Source: Chitinophagaceae bacterium
GTDB lineage: Bacteria > Bacteroidota > Bacteroidia > Chitinophagales > Chitinophagaceae
NCBI GenBank assembly: GCA_016715365.1
Contig: JADKAM010000001.1
Location: forward strand, 1,550,001-1,614,000
Direction: 5' to 3'
Length of the DNA: 64,000 bases
The first letter of the stretch is position 1, and the number at the start of each line of letters is the position of its first letter. Shown piece by piece: positions 40,455 through 49,325 of the stretch. The notes under the pieces were generated by a model, which saw only the letters and a program-made list of their open reading frames with translations, had not been told where the DNA came from and made no database searches. A program made the translations under genes and the position numbers.

Positions 40455-41417
40455 TTAACGTAGCAAATAGTTGCCCTGCAACTTGTTTTTATAACGCCAG
40501 GTGGCATAGCTGTTGTGAATATGAACCAGGGTATCATTTTCGGGTTCCAATTGACTGGACATAACTATTTTAAACAACATGATCGTGTGAATGCCGTGTA
40601 TAAAGGAATCTGCTAATTCCAGTTCTTTATAAGATTCGGCCTGCTCTGGTAAAGGCAGCATAAATTCTTCAGACAATGCCTGGCCGAAAGGAAAATTATC
40701 TTTTGTTTTCAGATCCTGCATATGATTTTTGCCCAGCCCATAAACCATCTTATAAGCCTGGCTATGCATTTGCGATACCAGTAATTTGCCTGCCGCTTCT
40801 ACCTGTTTGCAGGCTTTGCCACCCGTACGCAGTGAAATGATGTAATGTGTTTCATCAGCCTGTCCGTGCAGGTCAGTTGGGAATAGGTTAAAAAGATCAT
40901 TGCCTCCAACAGTTATCAAAGAGATCAGCCGCGGAACAGCATAGGCGATCTGTACCTGTTTGTATAAGTTATCATGCAAAAAAACATTACCGGGTTTTTT
41001 ATTATACCACTGATTGTTCAGGCTGCTGATATATTGATGAAAAGCCGGGAGGAAATGATGGATACCATTGGTTACTTCGTAATAAACAATATCAGTTCCA
41101 TCATGATGCTGCTTTTTTATTAAGCTCAATTCCAGCGTGGCAAGGGCATCCTTTGCCGTAAAAATTTCGTTTGGTTGTAAAACCTGTGGGCTGAAGATGA
41201 TTTGGATGGAAGGAGGTAAATCACTTAAAGAAAATGCAAATACCAGCGGGCAATACCCAACAAACAAATGCTGGCTTGTAATATCTTTAACGATACGTTT
41301 ATTATTTACGAGATAAACATGAAGCGGATCAGGAAATGATTCTTTGGCAAAGCAGAGATACTCCTGTGGAAAATGAAGCCCGTTGAGTTTGGTTAATATT
41401 TTTTGCAGAAGCTTCAT
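40455..41417 (-). CDS. Probable flavin-reductase-like (split-barrel) protein
   Basis: 320 residues from ATG 41417 (the frame is open further to 41582, but that part lies inside the divergent gene). ISLITVGGNDLFNLFPTDLH and YIISLRTGGKACKQVEAAGK resemble the FMN-binding split barrel of flavin reductases; the first 170 residues are not recognised. If right, it could supply reduced flavin to the downstream radical SAM enzymes, which need electrons. First gene of the reverse operon; only 30 bases separate its start from the divergent glycosyltransferase at 41448. Tentative. Confidence 0.5.
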   Translation of the reverse strand: MKLLQKILTKLNGLHFPQEYLCFAKESFPDPLHVYLVNNKRIVKDITSQHLFVGYCPLVFAFSLSDLPPSIQIIFSPQVLQPNEIFTAKDALATLELSLIKKQHHDGTDIVYYEVTNGIHHFLPAFHQYISSLNNQWYNKKPGNVFLHDNLYKQVQIAYAVPRLISLITVGGNDLFNLFPTDLHGQADETHYIISLRTGGKACKQVEAAGKLLVSQMHSQAYKMVYGLGKNHMQDLKTKDNFPFGQALSEEFMLPLPEQAESYKELELADSFIHGIHTIMLFKIVMSSQLEPENDTLVHIHNSYATWRYKNKLQGNYLLR

Positions 41418-41447
41418 ATTTAAAATAAGAAAATAGTTTGCGGCAGC

Positions 41448-42554
41448 ATGAAAATCGTCAGCACAAGTTATACTAATACCGTACAATTTACCGATCCGGT
41501 TGCCTGGCTGCAAAGGATTAATTTTTATACAGGCATTTTGGAAGAACTTGCCAAAAAGAACCGGGTTGAAAGTATTGAGCAAATAAATTACAGCGGTTTA
41601 AAGGAACACAAAGGAGTAAAGTATCATTTCCTGAATTTCAGAAAATCTAAACTATACTTTCCAAGGGGGTTGCATAATTATATTAAGAAACTTCAGCCGG
41701 ATGTTGTTTTTGTGAATGGACTCATTTTTCCACTACAGGTAGTTCAGTTAAGGCTGAAACTGGGCCGGACAGTTAAAATAATTTTGTTGCATCGTGGAGA
41801 AAAACCTCATCGTGGTATAAAAAGATTGCTGCAAAAACTTGCTGATAAGTGTATCGATGCCTATTTATTTACTTCTGCTGAGTTTGGTAAGGACTGGACG
41901 CAACATGGTAATATCGGTAATCAAAACAAGATTCACGAAGTGATACAGGCTTCTTCTGCTTTTTATCAGCAGGAAAAATTTTTGGCAAGATCAGCAGCAG
42001 GTGTTGATGGCTCGCCTGTTTTTTTATGGGTGGGCAGGCTGGATGCAAATAAAGACCCGCTGACGGTTGTTAAAGCATTTATACAGTTTGCCAGATTTCA
42101 GCCAGGCGCAAAACTGTATATGATATACCAGTCTGATGAAGTTTTGAATGATATCAAAGACCTGATTCATCAGGAAGCGAATACAGTAAAACCAATAAAC
42201 CTGGTTGGTAAGATTGCGCATGAGGAATTGCAAACCTGGTATAATGCTGCAGACTTTATCATATCCGGTTCTCATCACGAAGGAAGCGGAATAGCAGTTT
42301 GTGAAGCGATGTCCTGCGGCTGTGTGCCGGTTTTAACCGATATCATTTCTTTCCGGAAAATGTCAGGCCCTGGTAATTGTGGCTTGTTGTATGAACCGGG
42401 AAATACAGCATCACTCTTGAAAATATTAATGCAAACTTTGGAACTGGATATAGAAAAAGAACGGGCCAAAACATTGCAACAATTTAAAACTGAACTTTCG
42501 TTTGAAGCCATTGCAAAAAAAATAGCGCAGGTAATTGCAACGCTTAAGCAGTAA
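41448..42554 (+). CDS. Family 4-like glycosyltransferase
   Basis: 368 residues. MKIVSTSYTNTVQFTDPVAW is a GT-B start; the C-terminal domain has FLWVGRLDANKDPLTVVKAF and the motif HHEGSGIAVCEAMSCGCVPV. Retaining sugar transferase by family. Starts 30 bases from the divergent radical SAM operon, so both probably share a regulatory region. Confidence 0.88.
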   Translation: MKIVSTSYTNTVQFTDPVAWLQRINFYTGILEELAKKNRVESIEQINYSGLKEHKGVKYHFLNFRKSKLYFPRGLHNYIKKLQPDVVFVNGLIFPLQVVQLRLKLGRTVKIILLHRGEKPHRGIKRLLQKLADKCIDAYLFTSAEFGKDWTQHGNIGNQNKIHEVIQASSAFYQQEKFLARSAAGVDGSPVFLWVGRLDANKDPLTVVKAFIQFARFQPGAKLYMIYQSDEVLNDIKDLIHQEANTVKPINLVGKIAHEELQTWYNAADFIISGSHHEGSGIAVCEAMSCGCVPVLTDIISFRKMSGPGNCGLLYEPGNTASLLKILMQTLELDIEKERAKTLQQFKTELSFEAIAKKIAQVIATLKQ

Positions 42555-42562
42555 TTATAAGC

Positions 42563-43456
42563 ATGGAGACAGCACCCAAAATAAGTATCATTATGCCCAC
42601 TTACAACAGGGCTCATTTAATAGGAGAAACTGTTGACAGCATCCGCAACCAGACTTTTACAAATTGGGAACTGCTGATAATGGATGATGGTTCGGATGAT
42701 AATACAGAAAAGATTATAGAACAATACAACGATGACAGGATTCAATTTTATAAAGGCGGCAGAACCGGGGCAGTAAGCAAATTAAAAAACACAGCTATTA
42801 AAATAGCCCGGGGCGAATTGATTGCCTTTATAGATTCGGATGACCTTTGGCATTCTACCAAACTTGAGAAACAACTTGCTGCCATGGAGCAATACCCCGA
42901 AGCAGGGTTTTGCCTTACCGGTGGTTACACTTTTATCAATAAAAATGAACCGGTTGGGTATTTATACAAACAAAGAGATGGGCTACGGTATGGTAATTTC
43001 ATGCTTGCCATGTTCAGATCGGAACTCTCTGGCTATACACAGGCTCTTTTGTTCCGAAAAGACTGTTTGCATGTTTCAGGATACTTTGATGAGACAAAAT
43101 TATTTTCAGATCCGGATTTTATTTTAAGTCTTACCTGCCATTTTAAAGGAATAGTATTATATGAACCATTATTTTTCCGCAGATTGCATGAGCTGAGTGA
43201 CAGTGATGAAAACTGGGAAGAAAGATATGGTGAATGGGTTGACGTTATTCAATCGTACCATGCCAGGAAACTGATTCCAGCTTTAGAGGTAAGAGAGAGC
43301 CTTTTCAAATTATATATCAACTATGGCGAAAAATGTTTGCGGATAAATCAAAGAGGAAAAGCAATAAAGAATTTTGTAAGAGCCTGGACAAATAAACCAT
43401 TCAGCATTATTCCTGTAAGAAAAACAGCCAAGGCTGTTTTGAGTTTTTTGAAATAA
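42563..43456 (+). CDS. Family 2 glycosyltransferase
   Basis: 297 residues. ISIIMPTYNRAHLIGETVDS, MDDGSDDNTEKIIEQY and LIAFIDSDDLWHSTKLE are the GT-A motifs including DxD. Eight bases after the previous gene, so a two-gene unit facing the reverse-strand genes beyond 43470. Donor sugar unknown. Confidence 0.88.
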   Translation: METAPKISIIMPTYNRAHLIGETVDSIRNQTFTNWELLIMDDGSDDNTEKIIEQYNDDRIQFYKGGRTGAVSKLKNTAIKIARGELIAFIDSDDLWHSTKLEKQLAAMEQYPEAGFCLTGGYTFINKNEPVGYLYKQRDGLRYGNFMLAMFRSELSGYTQALLFRKDCLHVSGYFDETKLFSDPDFILSLTCHFKGIVLYEPLFFRRLHELSDSDENWEERYGEWVDVIQSYHARKLIPALEVRESLFKLYINYGEKCLRINQRGKAIKNFVRAWTNKPFSIIPVRKTAKAVLSFLK

Positions 43457-43469
43457 TTAAAATACAAAC

Positions 43470-44530
43470 TTACGCTTCAAACAGCTTCATCATTTTTTTT
43501 GCAGTATCATTTATGTCGAAGGGAATTGTTTTTTCAAAAGCAATACCTGGGTTTTGTAAAATTTTTAAGACCAGGTTTTTCATCTCATCTTTATTATTTA
43601 CGATAAACCAATGTTTAATGTCCTGTTTCATAGGTTTGCAGAAGCTTACAACATGGGCGCCTGCTGCCAAAGCTTCCTGGCAAACACCCGAAAATCCCTC
43701 GTAAGATGAAGGGTGAAGAAAAACTTTTGCCCGCAGCATCCATTGCAAAACTTCGGGGTATTGCAGTTCGCCTGTAAGTATCATATTTGATTGTAGTGCA
43801 TGCTTTTCGATCAGCGTTTTCAATTTATCCTTTTCCGGCCCATTGCCAATCAGCATTGCCTTAATACCGGGTAATTGTTGTTTTAACCCGGCAACAACTT
43901 TCACAAAAATTTCAAATTGCTTTAAAGGTATCAGTGATCCGGCTGCAAGCAAGTCAATATTTTTTCTTTTGTTGTTGTTTTGAATTGCTTACTGTCAATG
44001 CCCGGGGGAATTACAAATGCAGGTTTTATGCCATGATTTTTTTTGAACTCATCCTGCAAAAAATCTGACAGGGCAATCAATTCATCCGCTTTTAATTGTA
44101 GAGACTTTGCATTTATGTTGGCGGTCCTTGCATCCTGTCCCAATATCCAGCAATAATGTTTCAGTTTATTTTTATCGGCAAACTTTTTTCCCACCCAGGC
44201 ACATTCATTGTACCAGAAACTCAGGATGCCGATTATTTTATTGTGGCGGTTAATTTCTTTTAATGCTGTGTTTAATTTTCGTCTCAATAACAGCCGGGCT
44301 ATGCCTCCTTTATTTTGCCCGTTAAAACTTTTAACGGCTATTCCAAACCAGGTATAAGTTTGTATTGAATATGGGTATTGAAAACTCAGCACGATTATTT
44401 GCAGGTTTGGATCATTTTCTTTTAAAGCCTTTACAAAACTTTGTTGCATGGGCAGGCAGGTACTGTCTGCTTCTGATGAAGGGAAACCGGGTGTAAGTAT
44501 AATCAGTGTTTTCTTCTTAGGATGCATCAA
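43470..44530 (-). pseudogene. Family 4-like glycosyltransferase, split by one frameshift
   Basis: Two frames together make one GT-B enzyme. 44530 to 43931 encodes the N-terminal domain (TLIILTPGFPSSEADSTCLP); 43952 to 43470 encodes the C-terminal domain (AAGSLIPLKQFEIFVKVVAG, then SSYEGFSGVCQEALAAGAHV). The switch lies at a six-A run on the coding strand (43960-43965). One more A would read T-K-E-K-N-I-D-L-L-A-A-G-S through the joint, giving about 352 residues. It may be a natural mutation, a read error, or transcriptional slippage on the A run; the codon phasing does not fit a classical -1 slippery heptamer. Overlaps the ABC gene by 14 bases. Confidence 0.8.
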
Positions 44531-46187
44531 GCGAAATGATTTTATTGCAGTACGAAAGGCTTTTTTTATCGTGGGTGATCATTACTACCGATTTACCTGC
44601 AGCAGCCAGTTCTTTAAAATGCTGCAATAAAGAATCTGTTGCTGCTGTATCCAGTTCATTAAAAGGCTCGTCTAATAGAATTAGATCAGCATTCTTGTAA
44701 AGCGCCCGTGCAATGGCAATACGTTGCTGCTGACCGCCACTTATGTTTTTGCCATTCTCTGTAATGATCTTTTGCTGCCCTTCAGAAAATTTTTTGAACT
44801 GCTCTTCAAGCCCCGATATAAGCATGGCCGATTGTAATTGCTCCTGGTTAAAATAATCTTCTTCCAAAGTAATATTTCTTAACAGTGTATCATGTATAAA
44901 AAAACTTTGCTGCCTTACGTATGCAATGCATGGCCAGTATTTTTTTATTGCTTCGGCATTAACCGGAGCTTCATTAAAATAAATTTCACCATTTTCTGCA
45001 GGTAAAAAACCTAACAGCAAATTCATCAACGTTGTTTTTCCTTTGCCCGATTCACCTGTAATGCCAATAAAGTCTCCTTTATTTATTACCATTGAAAAAT
45101 GATTAAGCACCGGCTGCTCAGCATATTGAAAACTGATATTTTTCAGTTCGATTGATTGTAATCCTGCAGCAGGCTTTTCTTCGGCAACCGATGTTGCAGC
45201 TTCCCTGCTTTGCTCAAGATCCTGTAAAGAAAATTCATAAGCCTTCATTTGTCCGCTTACATTGATTACTTTAACAATACCCGGAATGATCTTATAAGCG
45301 GCAGCCATAAAGGCACCAATTGTTATCAGCATGGTACTGTCGCTATTGCCGGTCCAGTTGGCAATTGCAATTAAAATAAACAGTCCAAGCACGGCAAATA
45401 TTTCAATGATGCGGCCGGGCAGGCTTTGCAGAGCAAGCGAATTAAACAGCGCCTTACTGAATTTTTGGCGTGCATTTATAAAGCGGTTCAGAAAAAAAGC
45501 ATTGCGGTTGTAAATATTACTTTCAACATATCCTTTCAGTGCATCCAGTACATATTTAAAAGAGAGTTCATTATTATCCTGGATATGCTGTTTTTCTGCA
45601 GCAATACGTTTTTTAATAAACCAGAATACAATAACCACCGGCGGCAATAACAATACAAGCAACAGTAAAAATATTTTTGCATTAAAAAAGATAATAGCAA
45701 TGATAGTTACCAGCATCAGTGCCAGTTGTGTAACAATTTGTTGAAAACCCGAAAGCATGTATTGAGAAAATTCAAAAGGCCGGTAACAGATATTGCGGAT
45801 GTATACCGAAGAATCTGTATGCACAAATTCACTGAATGCTGCCTGCTGATAATTAACCAGGTTGTTTCGGGATATGCGTATGGCAACCTTATTTATAAAA
45901 CTAAAATTTGCACGGGCAATTACAAAACCACACAAATTTTTAATACTGAAGAGCAACAGGAAAATGGCAATCAACCACATAGAGTTACGGTTTGTAAGCC
46001 AGGCAGGTAAAAAGGATAACCGGTTTTCGGCAGCAGGTTGAATATAAAACTGAATAAGCAGCAATAAAAACGCCAGGAAAAGAATATCAAAAATACTCAA
46101 AGCAATATCCAGCAGCATTAAACTGAAAAATTGCTTTTTTTCTTTTTTATCAAGAATCTCCAGTATGTTCTTCAGTATCTTTTTCAC
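44517..46187 (-). CDS. ABC exporter, fused TM and ATPase domains (MsbA/PglK-like)
   Basis: 556 residues. Six TM helices in residues 15-310, then an ATPase domain: Walker A GESGKGKT at 378-385, signature NISGGQQQRIAIARAL, Walker B NADLILLDEPFNEL. Half-transporter that would work as a dimer. Context beside an initiating sugar transferase suggests lipid-linked glycan flipping, as PglK does, in addition to or instead of the Wzx-like protein at 24824 (inference). Confidence 0.88.
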   Translation of the reverse strand: MKKILKNILEILDKKEKKQFFSLMLLDIALSIFDILFLAFLLLLIQFYIQPAAENRLSFLPAWLTNRNSMWLIAIFLLLFSIKNLCGFVIARANFSFINKVAIRISRNNLVNYQQAAFSEFVHTDSSVYIRNICYRPFEFSQYMLSGFQQIVTQLALMLVTIIAIIFFNAKIFLLLLVLLLPPVVIVFWFIKKRIAAEKQHIQDNNELSFKYVLDALKGYVESNIYNRNAFFLNRFINARQKFSKALFNSLALQSLPGRIIEIFAVLGLFILIAIANWTGNSDSTMLITIGAFMAAAYKIIPGIVKVINVSGQMKAYEFSLQDLEQSREAATSVAEEKPAAGLQSIELKNISFQYAEQPVLNHFSMVINKGDFIGITGESGKGKTTLMNLLLGFLPAENGEIYFNEAPVNAEAIKKYWPCIAYVRQQSFFIHDTLLRNITLEEDYFNQEQLQSAMLISGLEEQFKKFSEGQQKIITENGKNISGGQQQRIAIARALYKNADLILLDEPFNELDTAATDSLLQHFKELAAAGKSVVMITHDKKSLSYCNKIISLDAS

Positions 46188-46195
46188 GAAGTGAT

Positions 46196-46951
46196 TTATA
46201 AACCTAAAGTTTTACAAATGGTACGGAAAAGAATTACCATATCAAATTTAGGTGACCAATGGCGAGCATAAAATATATCCATATTGATACGGGCTTTCAT
46301 TTTTTGTATATTTTCTGCAGCGCCAACATAGCCTAATACCTGTGCCAGGCCCGTGATGCCGGGTTTAACCTTGTGCCTGTAATTGTAATTTTTTATCAGT
46401 TCATCAAATTTCAGGTTATCGCTAACCATGTGGGGCCTGGGGCCTATCACCGACATATCGCCCCACAGCACATTTAAAAACTGTGGCAGTTCATCCAGGT
46501 AATGGTTGCGTAAAAACGAACCCACCCTGGTTATACGGGCATCATTTTCCTTTGCAGGTAAAATATCTGCTTCAACATTTGTATACATCGATCTGAATTT
46601 GATACAGGTAAACAATTCGCCATTTCGTTTATTTCTTTTTTGAAGAAAAAAAACCGGACCACGGGAATTGATTTTTATTAACACCGCAATCAGCGGGCAT
46701 AGCCACGAAAAAATAAAGACAATGAAAAGCAGCGATACAGTAATGTCCATAAAGCGTTTCAAAGCCCTGTTAAAGTTACTGTCGAGCGGCTGTGATTGAA
46801 AAGGAGTGGTTACAGAACCGATATTTATCAGTTCGTTAAATTCATGCTGTATATGAAAGTAGGGGGCCGATTGATTTATTGTATCAGCTTCGCTTATTAA
46901 TTTTAATTTAGAGATAGTGGCGTAGCCAACCGGGTTCAGCTCTTTTTTCAT
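46196..46951 (-). CDS. Initiating sugar-phosphate transferase (PglC/WbaP family)
   Basis: 251 residues. One membrane segment at about 71-92 follows the motif ALKRFMDI; the catalytic part has FTCIKFRSM, GDMSVIGPRPHMVSD and KPGITGLAQVLGYVG. This is the short, single-helix form of the polyprenyl-phosphate phosphoglycosyltransferase family, which loads the first sugar-phosphate on the lipid carrier. It is the first gene of the reverse unit, 8 bases ahead of the ABC exporter. Confidence 0.92.
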   Translation of the reverse strand: MKKELNPVGYATISKLKLISEADTINQSAPYFHIQHEFNELINIGSVTTPFQSQPLDSNFNRALKRFMDITVSLLFIVFIFSWLCPLIAVLIKINSRGPVFFLQKRNKRNGELFTCIKFRSMYTNVEADILPAKENDARITRVGSFLRNHYLDELPQFLNVLWGDMSVIGPRPHMVSDNLKFDELIKNYNYRHKVKPGITGLAQVLGYVGAAENIQKMKARINMDIFYARHWSPKFDMVILFRTICKTLGL

Positions 46952-47265
46952 GTGTACTTTTTCAAAGAACTAAATCGGAAATTAAATGCGGGAGGTTGCT
47001 TTTATTTTAAAACATTATTTTACGAATGGAACTGCCTGAATTAAAATATGAGTTAGATCCATTTTGTAAAAATGAAACAGAACCAATTACGGTGCTGGGT
47101 TTGTATTATTGATAAACAATGTCTTTCAGCCTTATTGTTAATCACATTTCCGTTTTTAAAATTGTGTATATAGAGATATAATTTTTACATTGCATGAGCG
47201 TTTAATATTATAAACACTAACCCAATACTTATAAAGCCCATTTTACACTCCCTAACACTCCCTGC
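46952..47265. other. 314-base gap, divergent promoters expected
   Basis: Separates the start of the sugar-phosphate transferase (reverse) from the OmpA-like gene (forward). AT-rich. A 28-codon frame at 47026 has no family resemblance. A tandem ACACTCCCT pair sits at about 47244-47262, directly before the OmpA-like start. No clear -33/-7 pair was read on either strand. Confidence 0.4.
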
Positions 47266-48666
47266 ATGCAAGTTAGATCTCTGAAAATAGCCATCCTGTT
47301 TTGCTTAAGCGCAACCTTGGTATACGGCCAGAAAAAAACTGTAAAGAATACAGATAAAAAGTACGGCATGTTTTCGTTCAATATCAATTACTCCGATTAT
47401 GGATTTTTTAAAGCCGTTAACGACTCCTCTTTTAGCCATGCTTTTAACCGCAAGGGCCTTTTTAAATCCGGCAGCAGTTCTTTTGGGTTGGGCGTTTCTT
47501 ATTGGAAAGGACTGGGTTCACACTTCGATTTGTCTGGCAATTTTATAGGTACTTTTTCAAATTTTCCGGCATTATATTTAAAAGGCGACAGTATAGGAAA
47601 GGCGGCTTTTTCGCCCCAGCTCGATCTGTTGCTGCATGGCAAAATGTTTAAAGAAAGCAGCAAAATAAATCCTTTTTTAACCGCGGGCATTGGTGCCGCA
47701 TATTTTGGGCCGCAATTGGTTGTGTACGCACCGGTAGGTGTGGGCCTGCAGTTTCATTTCAACAGCGGAGCCTACCTTTTTATACAGGCACAATGGAAAA
47801 TGGCTTTAACCGATGGTATTAAAGACGATTTTATGTTTTACTCCCTGGGTTTTGGTCAGCACAAAAAACCTAAGAAGGTAGAATCCCAGGCCTTGATACC
47901 TGCTGCTGATACTATAAAAACCGAAGTAAAGAAAGACACTGTTGCTGTGGCCCCTAAAATTGAAATGGATACAGATGGAGATGGTGTACCGGATATTACT
48001 GATCTGTGTGTAACAGCAAAAGGTACAGTCAATGGTTGTCCTGATGCCGATGGCGATGGCGTAGCTGATAAAGATGATAAATGCCCAGATGCAAAAGGCA
48101 CTGCCAGATACAATGGCTGTCCCGTACCCGATACAGATGGCGATGGGGTAAATGATGATAATGATAATTGCCCTGATGTAAAAGGTGTAGCCGATAATAG
48201 TGGCTGCCCTTCAGATACAGATGGCGATGGTATTTTGGATAAAGATGATAAATGCCCCGATGCAGCAGGGCCTGCCGAAAACAACGGCTGCCCCATGAAG
48301 ATACTCAATGGTGGTAAACTCATCAGGTCATCCGGCGATTCGATGACCTATTTCGTCAGATTCGATTTTGACAGAGCCAATATTACCAATGAAGGATTCA
48401 GTATAATGGGCGGGATCGTAAACGCATTAAAAGCCGACAAGAGCCTGATGATCAATATTGATGGCCATGCCGATAATATCGGTATCGAGAAATACAACCT
48501 GCTCATCTCCCAGGAACGTGCCAATGTGGCCAGGGATTATTTCCAGAGCTATGGTATTGCCCAAAACAGGATCACAACAGCTTTTTATGGTTCATCAAGG
48601 CCATATGATGTTCACCAGGATTGGTTAAACCGCAGGGTAGAGATAACGATTTATAAGAAAAAATAA
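47266..48666 (+). CDS. OmpA-family outer-membrane protein with TSP3 repeats
   Basis: 466 residues with a signal peptide (to VYGQ, about 21). Residues 30-205 form a beta-barrel. About 237-345 are thrombospondin type-3 calcium-binding repeats: four DTDGDGV/DADGDGV units with CPD and NGCP spacing. The rest is an OmpA C-terminal peptidoglycan-binding domain (FVRFDFDRANITNEGF, NIDGHADNIGIEKYNLLISQ). It anchors the outer membrane to the cell wall. A terminator follows 42 bases after the stop. Confidence 0.93.
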   Translation: MQVRSLKIAILFCLSATLVYGQKKTVKNTDKKYGMFSFNINYSDYGFFKAVNDSSFSHAFNRKGLFKSGSSSFGLGVSYWKGLGSHFDLSGNFIGTFSNFPALYLKGDSIGKAAFSPQLDLLLHGKMFKESSKINPFLTAGIGAAYFGPQLVVYAPVGVGLQFHFNSGAYLFIQAQWKMALTDGIKDDFMFYSLGFGQHKKPKKVESQALIPAADTIKTEVKKDTVAVAPKIEMDTDGDGVPDITDLCVTAKGTVNGCPDADGDGVADKDDKCPDAKGTARYNGCPVPDTDGDGVNDDNDNCPDVKGVADNSGCPSDTDGDGILDKDDKCPDAAGPAENNGCPMKILNGGKLIRSSGDSMTYFVRFDFDRANITNEGFSIMGGIVNALKADKSLMINIDGHADNIGIEKYNLLISQERANVARDYFQSYGIAQNRITTAFYGSSRPYDVHQDWLNRRVEITIYKKK

Positions 48667-48708
48667 TAAGCTAAGGGGTAGTTAATCTGTTGTTGTAAAT
48701 AAAAAAGG

Positions 48709-48744
48709 AGAAAGCCTGATTTTATAGTCTGGCTTTCTTTTTTA
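48709..48744 (+). terminator. Intrinsic terminator after the OmpA-like gene
   Basis: AGAAAGCC at 48709-48716 pairs with GGCTTTCT at 48731-48738, followed by T residues to 48743. Loop of 14 bases. Confidence 0.75.
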
Positions 48745-48796
48745 TAACCTTATTAATCACTTGGCAGCTTTACCTTACATTCGCAAATAAAAAGCC

Positions 48797-49054
48797 ATGG
48801 ATATTAAAGCACAATTTGAGCAGGCAATAGCCGACAGTAAATCACTTAGCGAAAAGCCCGGCAACGAGACCCTGCTGCAACTGTATTCTTTATACAAACA
48901 AGCTACCGAAGGAGATGTAAGCGGCGAAGCCCCAACCAACCCTTTTGATTTTGTAAACAAAGCCAAGTATGAAGCCTGGTCAGCTTTAAAAGGAAAAACA
49001 TCCGAAGAAAGTATGCAGCAATATGTTGAACTGGTTAATAAACTGAAAGGATAA
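48797..49054 (+). CDS. Acyl-CoA-binding protein
   Basis: 85 residues, the full length of the single-domain ACBP family. LLQLYSLYKQATEGDVSGEA and NKAKYEAWSALKGKTSEESM contain the conserved Tyr, Lys and Trp that hold the acyl-CoA ester. It buffers long-chain acyl-CoAs in the cytosol. TACATTCG at 48776 may be a -7 element. The family is best known in eukaryotes and occurs in some bacteria. Confidence 0.93.
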   Translation: MDIKAQFEQAIADSKSLSEKPGNETLLQLYSLYKQATEGDVSGEAPTNPFDFVNKAKYEAWSALKGKTSEESMQQYVELVNKLKG

Positions 49055-49180
49055 AAGCTTACTCTTTAAAATTTGATTGTAAGCTCTCGTCTTACTAAAA
49101 GATAACTAAAATATCAGGGTCTTATTTCAGGGAACTGAATTTGAGTTTACAGTAGTACAAAAGTCCAATCAAGGCTCCTT

Positions 49181-49209
49181 CCCGAAATCGGGATGTAATC
49201 GATTTCGGG
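49181..49209. repeat. GC-rich hairpin after the acyl-CoA-binding gene
   Basis: CCCGAAATCG at 49181-49190 pairs perfectly with CGATTTCGGG at 49200-49209, followed by GCTCCTTTTTT. Flanking copies of GGCTCCTT on both sides make it a possible terminator or a small repeat element. Confidence 0.6.
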
Positions 49210-49221
49210 GCTCCTTTTTTG

Positions 49222-49249
49222 TTACTTTTTTGGAGAAGCAAAAAAGTAA
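49222..49249. repeat. Second hairpin, AT-rich, directly behind the first
   Basis: TTACTTTTTT, loop GGAGAAGC, AAAAAAGTAA: perfect 10-base-pair stem. The two adjacent hairpins form a compact element in a 271-base gap. Confidence 0.6.
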
Positions 49250-49325
49250 ATACTAAATTATGAAGTGTAATTAAATCAGTGAGGTAGTTAAATATTTTAA
49301 CGTCACAACAGGTTAATTTTATCAA

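Noticed and set aside
40292..40564. 90-codon forward frame over the radical SAM start and the next gene
   Set aside because: Antisense to two genes with clear family motifs; no features of its own.
43955..43970. Programmed -1 ribosomal frameshift in the split glycosyltransferase
   Set aside because: In the zero frame the codons are GAA AAA ATA, which does not give an X-XXY-YYZ heptamer, and no strong downstream stem was found; mutation or transcriptional slippage fits better.
47026..47112. 28-codon frame before the OmpA-like gene
   Set aside because: Too short, no TM or signal features, no promoter or terminator of its own.
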